Shown here in pieces: positions 1 to 5,282 of a stretch of DNA of 5,282 nucleotides. Location of the stretch: contig JALHNW010000166.1 of NCBI GenBank assembly GCA_022843345.1, positions 1 through 5,282 of the forward strand, given 5' to 3'. Position 1 is the stretch's first letter. Each line of letters opens with the position of its first letter. Below the pieces are notes generated by a model that was not told where the DNA came from, did no database searches, and saw only the letters and a program-made list of their open reading frames with translations. A program made the position numbers and the translations under genes. This DNA comes from Rubritepida sp. GTDB taxonomy: Bacteria; Pseudomonadota; Alphaproteobacteria; Acetobacterales; Acetobacteraceae.

Positions 1-2671
1 CGGCTTCGGTCGGGAAGCCGGCGCGGGGGGCGGCGTAGGCGGCGTCCACCGTCCGGTCCAGCGCCTTGTGGGCGGCGGACAGGTTCGCGGGCATGGAAAG
101 CGGGTCGTAGAGATCGGCCAGCGTCGCCGATGGGTGGGCGGCGCGGGCGGCGAGCACGCCAGCCGCGGCGGCCTCCACGGCGGCCCGCTGCGCGGGCGTG
201 GGGTCGGGCCAGGGGAAGTTGTTGAAGACGATGCCGGCGGAATAGCGGTAGCGGCTTTCCAGCCGGCCGCAGACGCCGCGGGTCCAGGCCATGTGCATGG
301 TGCTGGTGAGGATGCCGAAGTGGTAGGCGGTGGCGTCCTTTACGATCTTCAGCAGGTTGCTGGGCACGGTGGCTGGCGGCTCGAAATCCATTGGAATGAA
401 GCGGCGCGTTTCCGATGACACCTCGGGAATCACGAGGTAGCGCGCGGTTGGCTGGTTCGCATGAGCATAGCGAGTTGGCGTTTCCGCCAGTTCGCGGGTA
501 GCGGGGCGCTTGCTCTTCGCGCGGAACGCCTTCACGGCGGCGATACGCTCCCGCACCTTCGGCAAAGCGCGGAGTTCCGAGGGTGCCGCATCCGCGAGGT
601 AGAGGCACCAACGCCGGTTGCCGTTCAGGAATTCCTCAGCGCCAATCCACTGCCGAACGAAGGGACGGGCGCCGGGCTCGTCCTCCAGAAACGCTTTCTT
701 CTCCTCGTCGGTAAAGAGGTAATGCCCACCATCAATCGGCTGGTTGCCGAGCGACATTGGCGGCACGTCGCACAGCGGCGTCGTGCGCTTGGCCAGCGCC
801 ACCATCGGGCCGTCCACCAGGTAGGGGTTGATGGCGCGCACGCCCTCGACCTCGCGTGGGGCGCCGCGGCCGTTCTCGTAGTCCCACAGGCGCTTGCGCG
901 GGCGGTCCTTCAGGGCGAAGCCGAGGATGGCGCAATGCACCGCGGCCTTGCCGCGCGCCTCGCTGGTCCATTGGAAGGTGCGGTGGGCGAAGTTCAGCAC
1001 CACGCCCAGCTTCCACAGCTCCGCCCACAGCACGGCGGGCTGCTCGCCCTGGGTGATGCTGTTGGTGGAGACGAAGCAGCATTCGGCGCGGTCATCCTCC
1101 TTCATCCAGCGCGCGGCCTTCATGTGCCAGCAGGTGACGTAGTCCAGCAGGCCGGCGTTGCGGGCGCCGCCGAACACCATCACGCGGTCGGCCTGCTGCG
1201 CCGCGTTCATGTATTTCGCGCCCACGAAGGGCGGGTTGCCGACGCAGGCGGTGTCCGGCCCCGCCGGGCAGAAGGCGTTCCAGTCCTCGTGCAGCGCGTT
1301 CACGCCCGACAGGATGCGCGGGGCGGTGCGGAGCGGGATGCGCGTCAGCAGGCTGCCGAAGACGCGCGAATGCTCCAGGTTCATCAGGTGGTCGGTCATC
1401 CACAGGGCCACGCGGGCGATCTGGGCCGGCCAGTCCTCCAGCTCGATGCCGAACATCTGGTCCACGTTCACCGCGCCTACCGTGAGGCTTGCCACGCGGC
1501 CGGCCGCGGCGCCGCCATAGATGCGGTTCAGCACCTCCAGTTCGATGCGGCGCAACTCGCGGTAGGCGACGACCAGGAAGTTCCCGCAGCCGCAGGCGGG
1601 GTCGAAGATGCGGATTCGGCGCAGGCGGGCCAGCAGGGCGTCCTGCCGCGCGCGCGTCGTGGCGGCGGCGAGGTCGGCGCGCAGGGCGTCCATGATCAGG
1701 GGGTCGAGGCATTTGAGGATGTTCGCCTCGGTCGTGTAGTGCTCGCCGCCCGCGCGGCGTTCGGCGCGGTCCTTGATGGTCTGGAACAGGCTGCCGAAGA
1801 TGGCGGGCGAGACCTGGGACCAGTCCACCTTGCAGGCGTCCAGCAGGGCGTGGCGCATGGCGGCGGTGGTTTCGGGCCGCGCCGCCTTCTCGCCGAACAG
1901 GGCGCCGTTGACGTAGGGGAAGGCCGCCAGGTGGGCGGCCAGCGCCGGGGGGCGGCGGTCCTCGGGCGTGTCGAGCACGGCGAAGAGGCGGTCGAGCAGG
2001 GCGCCGAGGTCGTCGCCATCCTCGCGCGCGTGGGTGGCGACGAGGTCGCGGAACAGCCCCGTCTCGAAGATGCCGGCGGTGTCGGCGAAGAGGCAGAACA
2101 GGGTGCGGACCATCCACACGTCGAGGTCGCGGCCGCCGAAGCGGGATTCCTCCAGCAGGTCATGCAGGGTGCCCATGGCCTGGACGGCCTGGCGGTCCAC
2201 CGGGTTGGCCGGGGGGGCGGGGCGGGCGGTGTAGCCGGAGATGAAGTCGAAGAGGGACAGGTTGGCGGGGAGGTCGCGCAGGGTGATCTCGCGCTCGGTC
2301 GCCGTTTCCAGGTCGCGCAGGCGGATGCGGGCGAAGTCGCTGGTGATGATCCAGCGGGGGAGGTCCTCGTCGCGCAGGCCGGGGAAGTAGTCGCGGGCCT
2401 GGCGGCCGGCGGCGTCGAGGTCCTCGCCGCGGGACTTGTGCTCGACGAGGAGCTTGCCTTTCCAGAGGAAGTCTATGCGGCCGCGGCGGGAGGCGGTCAC
2501 GAGGTCGCGCACCGGGCGTTCGAAGGCGCCGACGCGGCGTGCGGTGACGCCGAAGCAGTGGAGGAAGTCGCGCCAGAAGTTCTGGGCGTCGGCGTTCTCG
2601 GAGGTGGCGTCGCGGTATTCGCGGGCGAAGGCGGTGGCGCGGGCGCGAATCTCGTTGAGTGCGATGGGCAT
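1..2671 (-). CDS. MmeI-like type IIL restriction-modification protein (fused endonuclease / N6-adenine DNA methyltransferase), C-terminus cut by window edge
   Basis: This is a single-chain restriction enzyme and DNA methyltransferase expected to cut unmodified invading DNA and protect host DNA by adenine methylation. I translated 890 residues from ATG 2671-2669 to the window edge with no stop. Residues 1-150 match the MmeI-type N-terminal domain, with D67, E77 and K79 forming D-X9-E-X-K, the nuclease motif and spacing known from MmeI; the next part reads VEHKSRG, then DYFPGLRDEDLPRWIITSDF. A helical linker spans about 160-300. The methyltransferase core has HYTTEANIL (311-319), motif I FDPACGCGNF (356-365), an acidic motif II region around GIELEDWP (408-415) and motif IV NPPF (479-482). 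The target-recognition region is about 610-800, followed by the conserved RLESRYRYS and NNFPWP block (803-821). MmeI itself is 919 residues, so probably only a few tens are missing. ATG 2671 is the first in-frame ATG I find; a GAAGGG lies 12 bases upstream (2684-2689). No separate R, M or S gene is visible, consistent with a one-gene system. Recognition sequence cannot be read. Family call is strong; nuclease activity is inferred from motif. Confidence 0.93.
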   Translation of the reverse strand, partial: MPIALNEIRARATAFAREYRDATSENADAQNFWRDFLHCFGVTARRVGAFERPVRDLVTASRRGRIDFLWKGKLLVEHKSRGEDLDAAGRQARDYFPGLRDEDLPRWIITSDFARIRLRDLETATEREITLRDLPANLSLFDFISGYTARPAPPANPVDRQAVQAMGTLHDLLEESRFGGRDLDVWMVRTLFCLFADTAGIFETGLFRDLVATHAREDGDDLGALLDRLFAVLDTPEDRRPPALAAHLAAFPYVNGALFGEKAARPETTAAMRHALLDACKVDWSQVSPAIFGSLFQTIKDRAERRAGGEHYTTEANILKCLDPLIMDALRADLAAATTRARQDALLARLRRIRIFDPACGCGNFLVVAYRELRRIELEVLNRIYGGAAAGRVASLTVGAVNVDQMFGIELEDWPAQIARVALWMTDHLMNLEHSRVFGSLLTRIPLRTAPRILSGVNALHEDWNAFCPAGPDTACVGNPPFVGAKYMNAAQQADRVMVFGGARNAGLLDYVTCWHMKAARWMKEDDRAECCFVSTNSITQGEQPAVLWAELWKLGVVLNFAHRTFQWTSEARGKAAVHCAILGFALKDRPRKRLWDYENGRGAPREVEGVRAINPYLVDGPMVALAKRTTPLCDVPPMSLGNQPIDGGHYLFTDEEKKAFLEDEPGARPFVRQWIGAEEFLNGNRRWCLYLADAAPSELRALPKVRERIAAVKAFRAKSKRPATRELAETPTRYAHANQPTARYLVIPEVSSETRRFIPMDFEPPATVPSNLLKIVKDATAYHFGILTSTMHMAWTRGVCGRLESRYRYSAGIVFNNFPWPDPTPAQRAAVEAAAAGVLAARAAHPSATLADLYDPLSMPANLSAAHKALDRTVDAAYAAPRAGFPTEA

Positions 2672-2707
2672 TCCCGCAGCGTGCCCTTCGTATGCCGCGC
2701 GGTGAAG

Positions 2708-2738
2708 CCGGGGGTTCGGGGGGACGCTGTCCCCCCGG
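2708..2738. repeat. G-run palindrome with two competing hairpins
   Basis: A perfect inverted repeat of nine bases (2717-2725 and 2729-2737, CGGGGGGAC / GTCCCCCCG) surrounds a 3-base GCT loop. An upstream CCGGGGG (2708-2714) can pair instead with 2732-2738, so two stems compete for the same C-run. No T-run follows on either strand, and the element lies upstream of both divergent genes, so an ordinary intrinsic terminator is a poor fit. It would fall in the 5' leader of the restriction gene if that transcript starts further upstream. It may be a copy of a dispersed palindromic repeat, which only a genome search can show. Confidence 0.6.
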
Positions 2739-2790
2739 TTTACCTTGACTTTCTGGTATGTTTTCCTGTTTTGTTCTTTTTATGAAAATG
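2738..2790. promoter_or_regulatory. AT-rich divergent intergenic patch, likely promoter region
   Basis: About one third G+C by hand count, against roughly 70% around it, located between the divergent restriction gene and transposase remnant. On the plus strand there is an extended -10-like TGGTATGTT (2754-2762) with no good -35 at the usual spacing; a TTGACT at 2745-2750 is too close to serve as its -35. On the minus strand I found no convincing -35/-10 pair. The composition and position support promoter function; the precise hexamers are uncertain. Confidence 0.35.
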
Positions 2791-3390
2791 CACCGCACCC
2801 CCTCCCACCCCTGGCGCCCCCTGACCGGGGTGGAGCTGCACTGGGCGGCCTTCGCCATGTAGCGCTGCGGGTTGCTGGGCCGTGGCCGGGGCCGGCCCGC
2901 GTATTTCGACGCGCTGGAGCGGATGGAGGCGTGCATGGAGGCGGCCGTGCGCCGCCTGCCCTGGGGCGAGGCGGTGACGGAGACGGCGCCCGGGATGAAG
3001 CCCGACACGCTGCGGCGGACCTTCCTGCGGTGGACGCGCAAGGGGCTGTGGAAGGAGATGCTGCGGCTGATGCGCTTCGCGGGCGCGCCCAGTGGGGCGA
3101 TGGAATGGTTCGTGTGCATGGCGTACCGGCGGGCGTGGCGGGCGCAGGGGATCGGCGGCGTGGTGCTGGCGCGGCGGATGGGCTTCGCCTCGGCGCTGCG
3201 CGCGCCGCCGGAGTGGATGCGCGACCCGATTTTGTCCGGCGACTGCCTGAAGCGGGCGGCGAAGTGGTTCCCGAAGGGGTGCGGGGCGGTGGCCGGGGTG
3301 CTGGACGTGGCGGTGCGGCTGCTGCGGGACACGCTGCGGATGGCGCGGGGCCCTTCGCGGGTGCCGCGGGCGGCGGTGGCGGGGTGGTAG
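2782..3390 (+). pseudogene. Transposase-like protein (DUF4096/IS5-type N-terminal domain), interrupted by in-frame amber stop
   Basis: One frame reads from ATG 2782 (or ATG 2788) as MKMHRTPSHPWRPLTGVEL and so on for 26 residues, hits TAG at 2860-2862, then continues in the same frame for 176 more codons to TAG 3388-3390. The two pieces join into one domain resembling the N-terminal DNA-binding part of IS5-type transposases: an LT..E start, a GRGRP turn just after the stop, LPWGEA, then PDTLRRTFLRWTRKGLWKEML. Downstream is an Arg-rich part (YRRAWRAQGIGG, ARRMGFASALRAPP). No DDE catalytic residues or DDE-like fold pattern is visible, and no terminal inverted repeats were found, so this is not a working insertion sequence. 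Similar short transposase-annotated proteins beginning MHRT.HPWR.LT are, from memory, common in Acetobacteraceae. A shorter product could start at TTG 2872 or ATG 2923, but neither has a clear ribosome-binding site. Pseudogene by one nonsense mutation is the simplest reading; a sequencing error at 2860-2862 or a functional short form remains possible. Confidence 0.55.
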
Positions 3391-3395
3391 GGGTG

Positions 3396-3416
3396 CGCCG
3401 CTTCCCTCATGCGGCG
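3396..3416 (+). terminator. Weak hairpin after the transposase remnant
   Basis: CGCCGC (3396-3401) and GCGGCG (3411-3416) form a six-base GC stem with a nine-base loop, six bases after the stop at 3390, followed by GTTT. The T-run is short and the loop long, so termination would be inefficient at best. Its right arm overlaps the left arm of the larger inverted repeat at 3402-3465, so the two structures cannot form fully together. Confidence 0.25.
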
Positions 3417-3465
3417 GTTTGGGCCATGCAGGCCACGGGGCCGGGATTCGGCATGCGTGAGGGAA
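3402..3465 (+). promoter_or_regulatory. Inverted repeat that pairs with the permease ribosome-binding site
   Basis: TTCCCTCA (3402-3409) is the exact reverse complement of TGAGGGAA (3458-3465). With two G-T wobbles the stem extends to twelve pairs (3402-3413 with 3454-3465), enclosing a 40-base loop that itself contains GGCC...GGCC (3422-3425 and 3431-3434). The right arm includes the GAGGGAA Shine-Dalgarno of the permease gene. In RNA the stem would hide the ribosome-binding site, so it could act as a translational on/off element. The pairing is seen directly; regulation is inferred. Confidence 0.4.
3459..3465 (+). promoter_or_regulatory. Ribosome-binding site of the TRAP permease
   Basis: GAGGGAA lies seven bases before ATG 3473, a normal Shine-Dalgarno spacing, and supports that start over ATG 3485 (residue 5). 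ATG 3466 is in another frame and does not encode the permease. Confidence 0.65.
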
Positions 3466-3472
3466 ATGGCCG

Positions 3473-5282
3473 ATGAGCCAGGGCATGGACGCGGCGACGG
3501 CCGAGCGGGTGGAGCGGCTGATCGAGGCCGAGGAAGGCGTGATGAACCGCTTCCGCGGCGCGCTGGGGCACGCGGCGGTGGGCATCGCGCTCGCCATGAG
3601 CCTGTTCCACCTGTGGGCGGCCTGGAGCATCGTGCCGACGACCACGCTGCGCTTCGTCCATGTGGGCTTCACGATGGTGCTGGGCTTCATGCTGTTCCCC
3701 GCCGCGCGGCGGTGGCGGGACCGCTTCATGCCGTGGGACTGGGCCTTGGTGGCGGCGGGGATCTACGTCACCTGGTACATGGTGAGCGGCGGCGACGACC
3801 TGCAGGACCGCATCATCTTCCCCGAGCCGATGGACATCGTGGTGGGGTGGCTGCTGATCGCGCTGGTGCTGGAGGTGACGCGGCGCTGCACGGGCTGGAT
3901 CATGCCGGCGGTGGCGATCGCCTTCCTGCTGTATGCGTATTTCGGCAACCACCTGCCGCAGCCCTGGCAGCACCGGGGGTATGACGCGGAGCGGCTGATC
4001 CCGCACCTGGCGATCACGCTGGAGGGGGTGTTCGGCACGGCGGTGGACGTGAGCGCCACGCTGATCATCCTGTTCACCATCTACGGCGCCATCCTGGGGG
4101 CGACGGGGGCGGGGAAGTTCTTCGTGGACTTCTCCTTCGCCGCCACCGGGGGCAAGCCGTCGAGCGCGGGGCGCACGGTGGTGCTGAGCGCCTTCCTGCT
4201 GGGCGGGCCTTCGGGCTCGGGGGTGGCGACGACGGTGACGATCGGCACGGTGGCGTGGCCGATGATGCGGAAGGTGGGGTATTCGCCGCATGACGCGGGC
4301 GGGCTGCTGGCGGCGGGCGGCTTGGGGGCGATCATCTCGCCGCCCATCATGGGGGCGGCGGCGTTCCTGATCGCCGAGTACCTCAAGATCAGCTACCTGG
4401 ACGTGCTGGTGATGGCGCTGATCCCGACGGTCCTCTACTACGCGGCGCTGCTGTTCATGGTGGAGCTGGACCAGCGGCGGATCGCGGCGCGCGCGGGCGG
4501 CGTGGTGGACGACACGCCCATGGCGACCGAGCGCGCGGGGGCGATGTTCCGGCGCGGGTGGTACCACTTCACCTCGCTTGTCGCGATCATCGCCTTCATG
4601 AGCGTGGGCTACTCGGCGACGCTGAGCGTGCTGTACGCGATGGGGCTGGCGGTGGCGCTGAGCTTCCTGGACCGCGAGACGGCGCTGACGCCGGTGCGCT
4701 TCATCCGCACCCTGGCGCTGGGGAGCGAGCAGGCGGTGGGGATCGCCGCGACGTGTGCCTGCGCGGGGATCATCGTGGGGGTGATCACGCTCACGGGGCT
4801 GGGGCTGAAGTTCAGCGACATCGCGATCCAGGCGGCGGGGGGTTCGCTGATCATCACGGCGATCTACACCGCGCTGATCGTGTGGGTGGTGGGCTTGGCG
4901 GTGCCGGTCACGGCCTCCTACATCATCTGCGCCGTCGTGGCCGCACCGGCGCTGATCAAGCTGGGCGTGCCGGACTACGCGGCGCACATGTTCGTCTTCT
5001 ACTACGCGGTGCTGAGCGAGGTGTCGCCGCCGACCGCGCTGTCGCCCTTCGCCGCGGCCGCCATCACGGGCGCGGGGCCGTACCGCACGACGCTGATGGC
5101 GTGGAAGTACACGCTGCCGGCCTTCGTGCTGCCCTTCGTCTTCGTGACCGACCCGACGGGGGTGGGGCTGCTGCTGAACTTCGTGGGCGACATGACGTGG
5201 GTGGACGTGGCGCGGCAGGTGGCCTTCGCCACGCTGGGGCTGGCGGCGCTGGCCGCGGCGACGCAGGGCTTCGCGGTGCGGC
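3473..5282 (+). CDS. TRAP transporter fused permease (DctQ-DctM, 4TM/12TM fusion), C-terminus cut by window edge
   Basis: Inner-membrane permease of a tripartite ATP-independent periplasmic (TRAP) transporter, moving a small organic solute delivered by a periplasmic binding protein, driven by an ion gradient. I read 603 residues from ATG 3473 with no stop before the window edge. A charged cytoplasmic N-terminus (1-28) precedes four DctQ-like membrane segments near 31-52, 58-76, 88-104 and 120-158, ending in the typical TRRCTGWIMPAVAIAFLLYAYFG stretch (136-158). The DctM-like part follows: EGVFG (184-188), SATLIILFTIYGAILGATGAGKFF (194-217), GGPSGSGVATT (244-254), ISPPIMGAAAFLIAEYL (288-304), a cytoplasmic loop about 331-362, then a second half with GLAVPVTASYIICAVVAAPAL (474-494) and YYAVLSEVSPPTALSPFAAAAITG (510-533). 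The paired repeat of PP.....A motifs at 290 and 519 is typical of DctM. Fused forms usually pair with TAXI-type binding proteins; none lies upstream here, so it may be downstream. Substrate cannot be inferred. A good Shine-Dalgarno and a structured leader precede the start. Confidence 0.94.
   Translation, partial: MSQGMDAATAERVERLIEAEEGVMNRFRGALGHAAVGIALAMSLFHLWAAWSIVPTTTLRFVHVGFTMVLGFMLFPAARRWRDRFMPWDWALVAAGIYVTWYMVSGGDDLQDRIIFPEPMDIVVGWLLIALVLEVTRRCTGWIMPAVAIAFLLYAYFGNHLPQPWQHRGYDAERLIPHLAITLEGVFGTAVDVSATLIILFTIYGAILGATGAGKFFVDFSFAATGGKPSSAGRTVVLSAFLLGGPSGSGVATTVTIGTVAWPMMRKVGYSPHDAGGLLAAGGLGAIISPPIMGAAAFLIAEYLKISYLDVLVMALIPTVLYYAALLFMVELDQRRIAARAGGVVDDTPMATERAGAMFRRGWYHFTSLVAIIAFMSVGYSATLSVLYAMGLAVALSFLDRETALTPVRFIRTLALGSEQAVGIAATCACAGIIVGVITLTGLGLKFSDIAIQAAGGSLIITAIYTALIVWVVGLAVPVTASYIICAVVAAPALIKLGVPDYAAHMFVFYYAVLSEVSPPTALSPFAAAAITGAGPYRTTLMAWKYTLPAFVLPFVFVTDPTGVGLLLNFVGDMTWVDVARQVAFATLGLAALAAATQGFAVR

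Noticed and set aside
2717..2755. Hairpin at 2717-2737 followed by TTTACCTTGACTTT as an intrinsic terminator on the plus strand
   Set aside because: The T residues are interrupted and no plus-strand gene ends nearby; the preceding gene is on the minus strand and begins, not ends, here.
461..2785. A 774-codon open frame on the plus strand, the longest stop-bounded frame in the window
   Set aside because: It is antisense to the restriction gene, whose translation shows clear family motifs throughout. Its protein is dominated by Ala, Gly, Val, Glu and Arg with no recognisable domain, as expected of a GC-rich shadow.
2762..2788. Possible LexA (SOS) box around GTTC at 2773-2776
   Set aside because: Alphaproteobacterial boxes need a second GTTC seven bases away; the matching positions on either side do not carry it.
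2745..3476. A 243-codon plus-strand frame overlapping the transposase remnant and touching the permease start
   Set aside because: It is out of frame with the transposase-like protein, is a Gly/Ala/Arg-rich low-complexity translation, and none of the transposase-like motifs appear in it.
2160..3729. Two long minus-strand frames (2160-3410 and 2740-3729) across the divergent spacer
   Set aside because: They run opposite or out of frame to the recognised genes, and their translations are Arg/Pro/His-rich without motifs.
3407..4987. A 526-codon open frame on the minus strand
   Set aside because: It is antisense to the TRAP permease and consists largely of Arg, His, Gln, Pro and Asp runs, a typical mirror of hydrophobic GC-rich codons; no domain is visible.
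1..5282. CRISPR arrays, tRNA or rRNA genes, tandem repeats
   Set aside because: I saw no regularly spaced repeats, no cloverleaf-type sequence and no rRNA-like stretch; almost the whole window is accounted for by the three coding units.

Overview
The window is very GC-rich DNA (roughly 70% by eye, with some stretches above 80%) that looks like a bacterial chromosome. Strong codon bias toward G/C at the third position, and a transposase-like protein of a type I associate with Acetobacteraceae (Roseomonas-like genomes), suggest an alphaproteobacterium of that group. The taxonomic call is inference from memory, not a search result.

There are three coding units. (1) Positions 1-2671, minus strand: nearly all of a large single-chain restriction-modification protein of the MmeI (type IIL/IIG) kind. 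It has an N-terminal D-X9-E-X-K nuclease motif, an N6-adenine methyltransferase core (FDPACGCGNF and NPPF) and a target-recognition region. Its C-terminal end runs off the left edge. (2) Positions 2782-3390, plus strand: a small transposase-derived protein with a DUF4096/IS5-like N-terminal domain, broken by an in-frame TAG at 2860-2862 and without a visible catalytic domain. (3) Positions 3473-5282, plus strand: a TRAP transporter fused permease (DctQ-like 4TM plus DctM-like 12TM in one chain), running off the right edge.

The restriction gene and the transposase remnant diverge from a 110-bp spacer. That spacer holds a perfect G-run hairpin and an AT-rich patch that is the best promoter candidate. 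The 82-bp spacer before the permease contains an inverted repeat whose right arm covers the permease ribosome-binding site, a candidate RNA switch or translational control element.

The three genes do not form an obvious pathway: a stand-alone defence gene and an uptake system are separated by a mobile-element remnant. I see no convincing new multi-gene system. The best leads are the structured leader of the permease and the compositional dip over the specificity region of the restriction enzyme. Several long open frames opposite these genes (for example 461-2785 plus and 3407-4987 minus) are GC-rich shadows and are not annotated.
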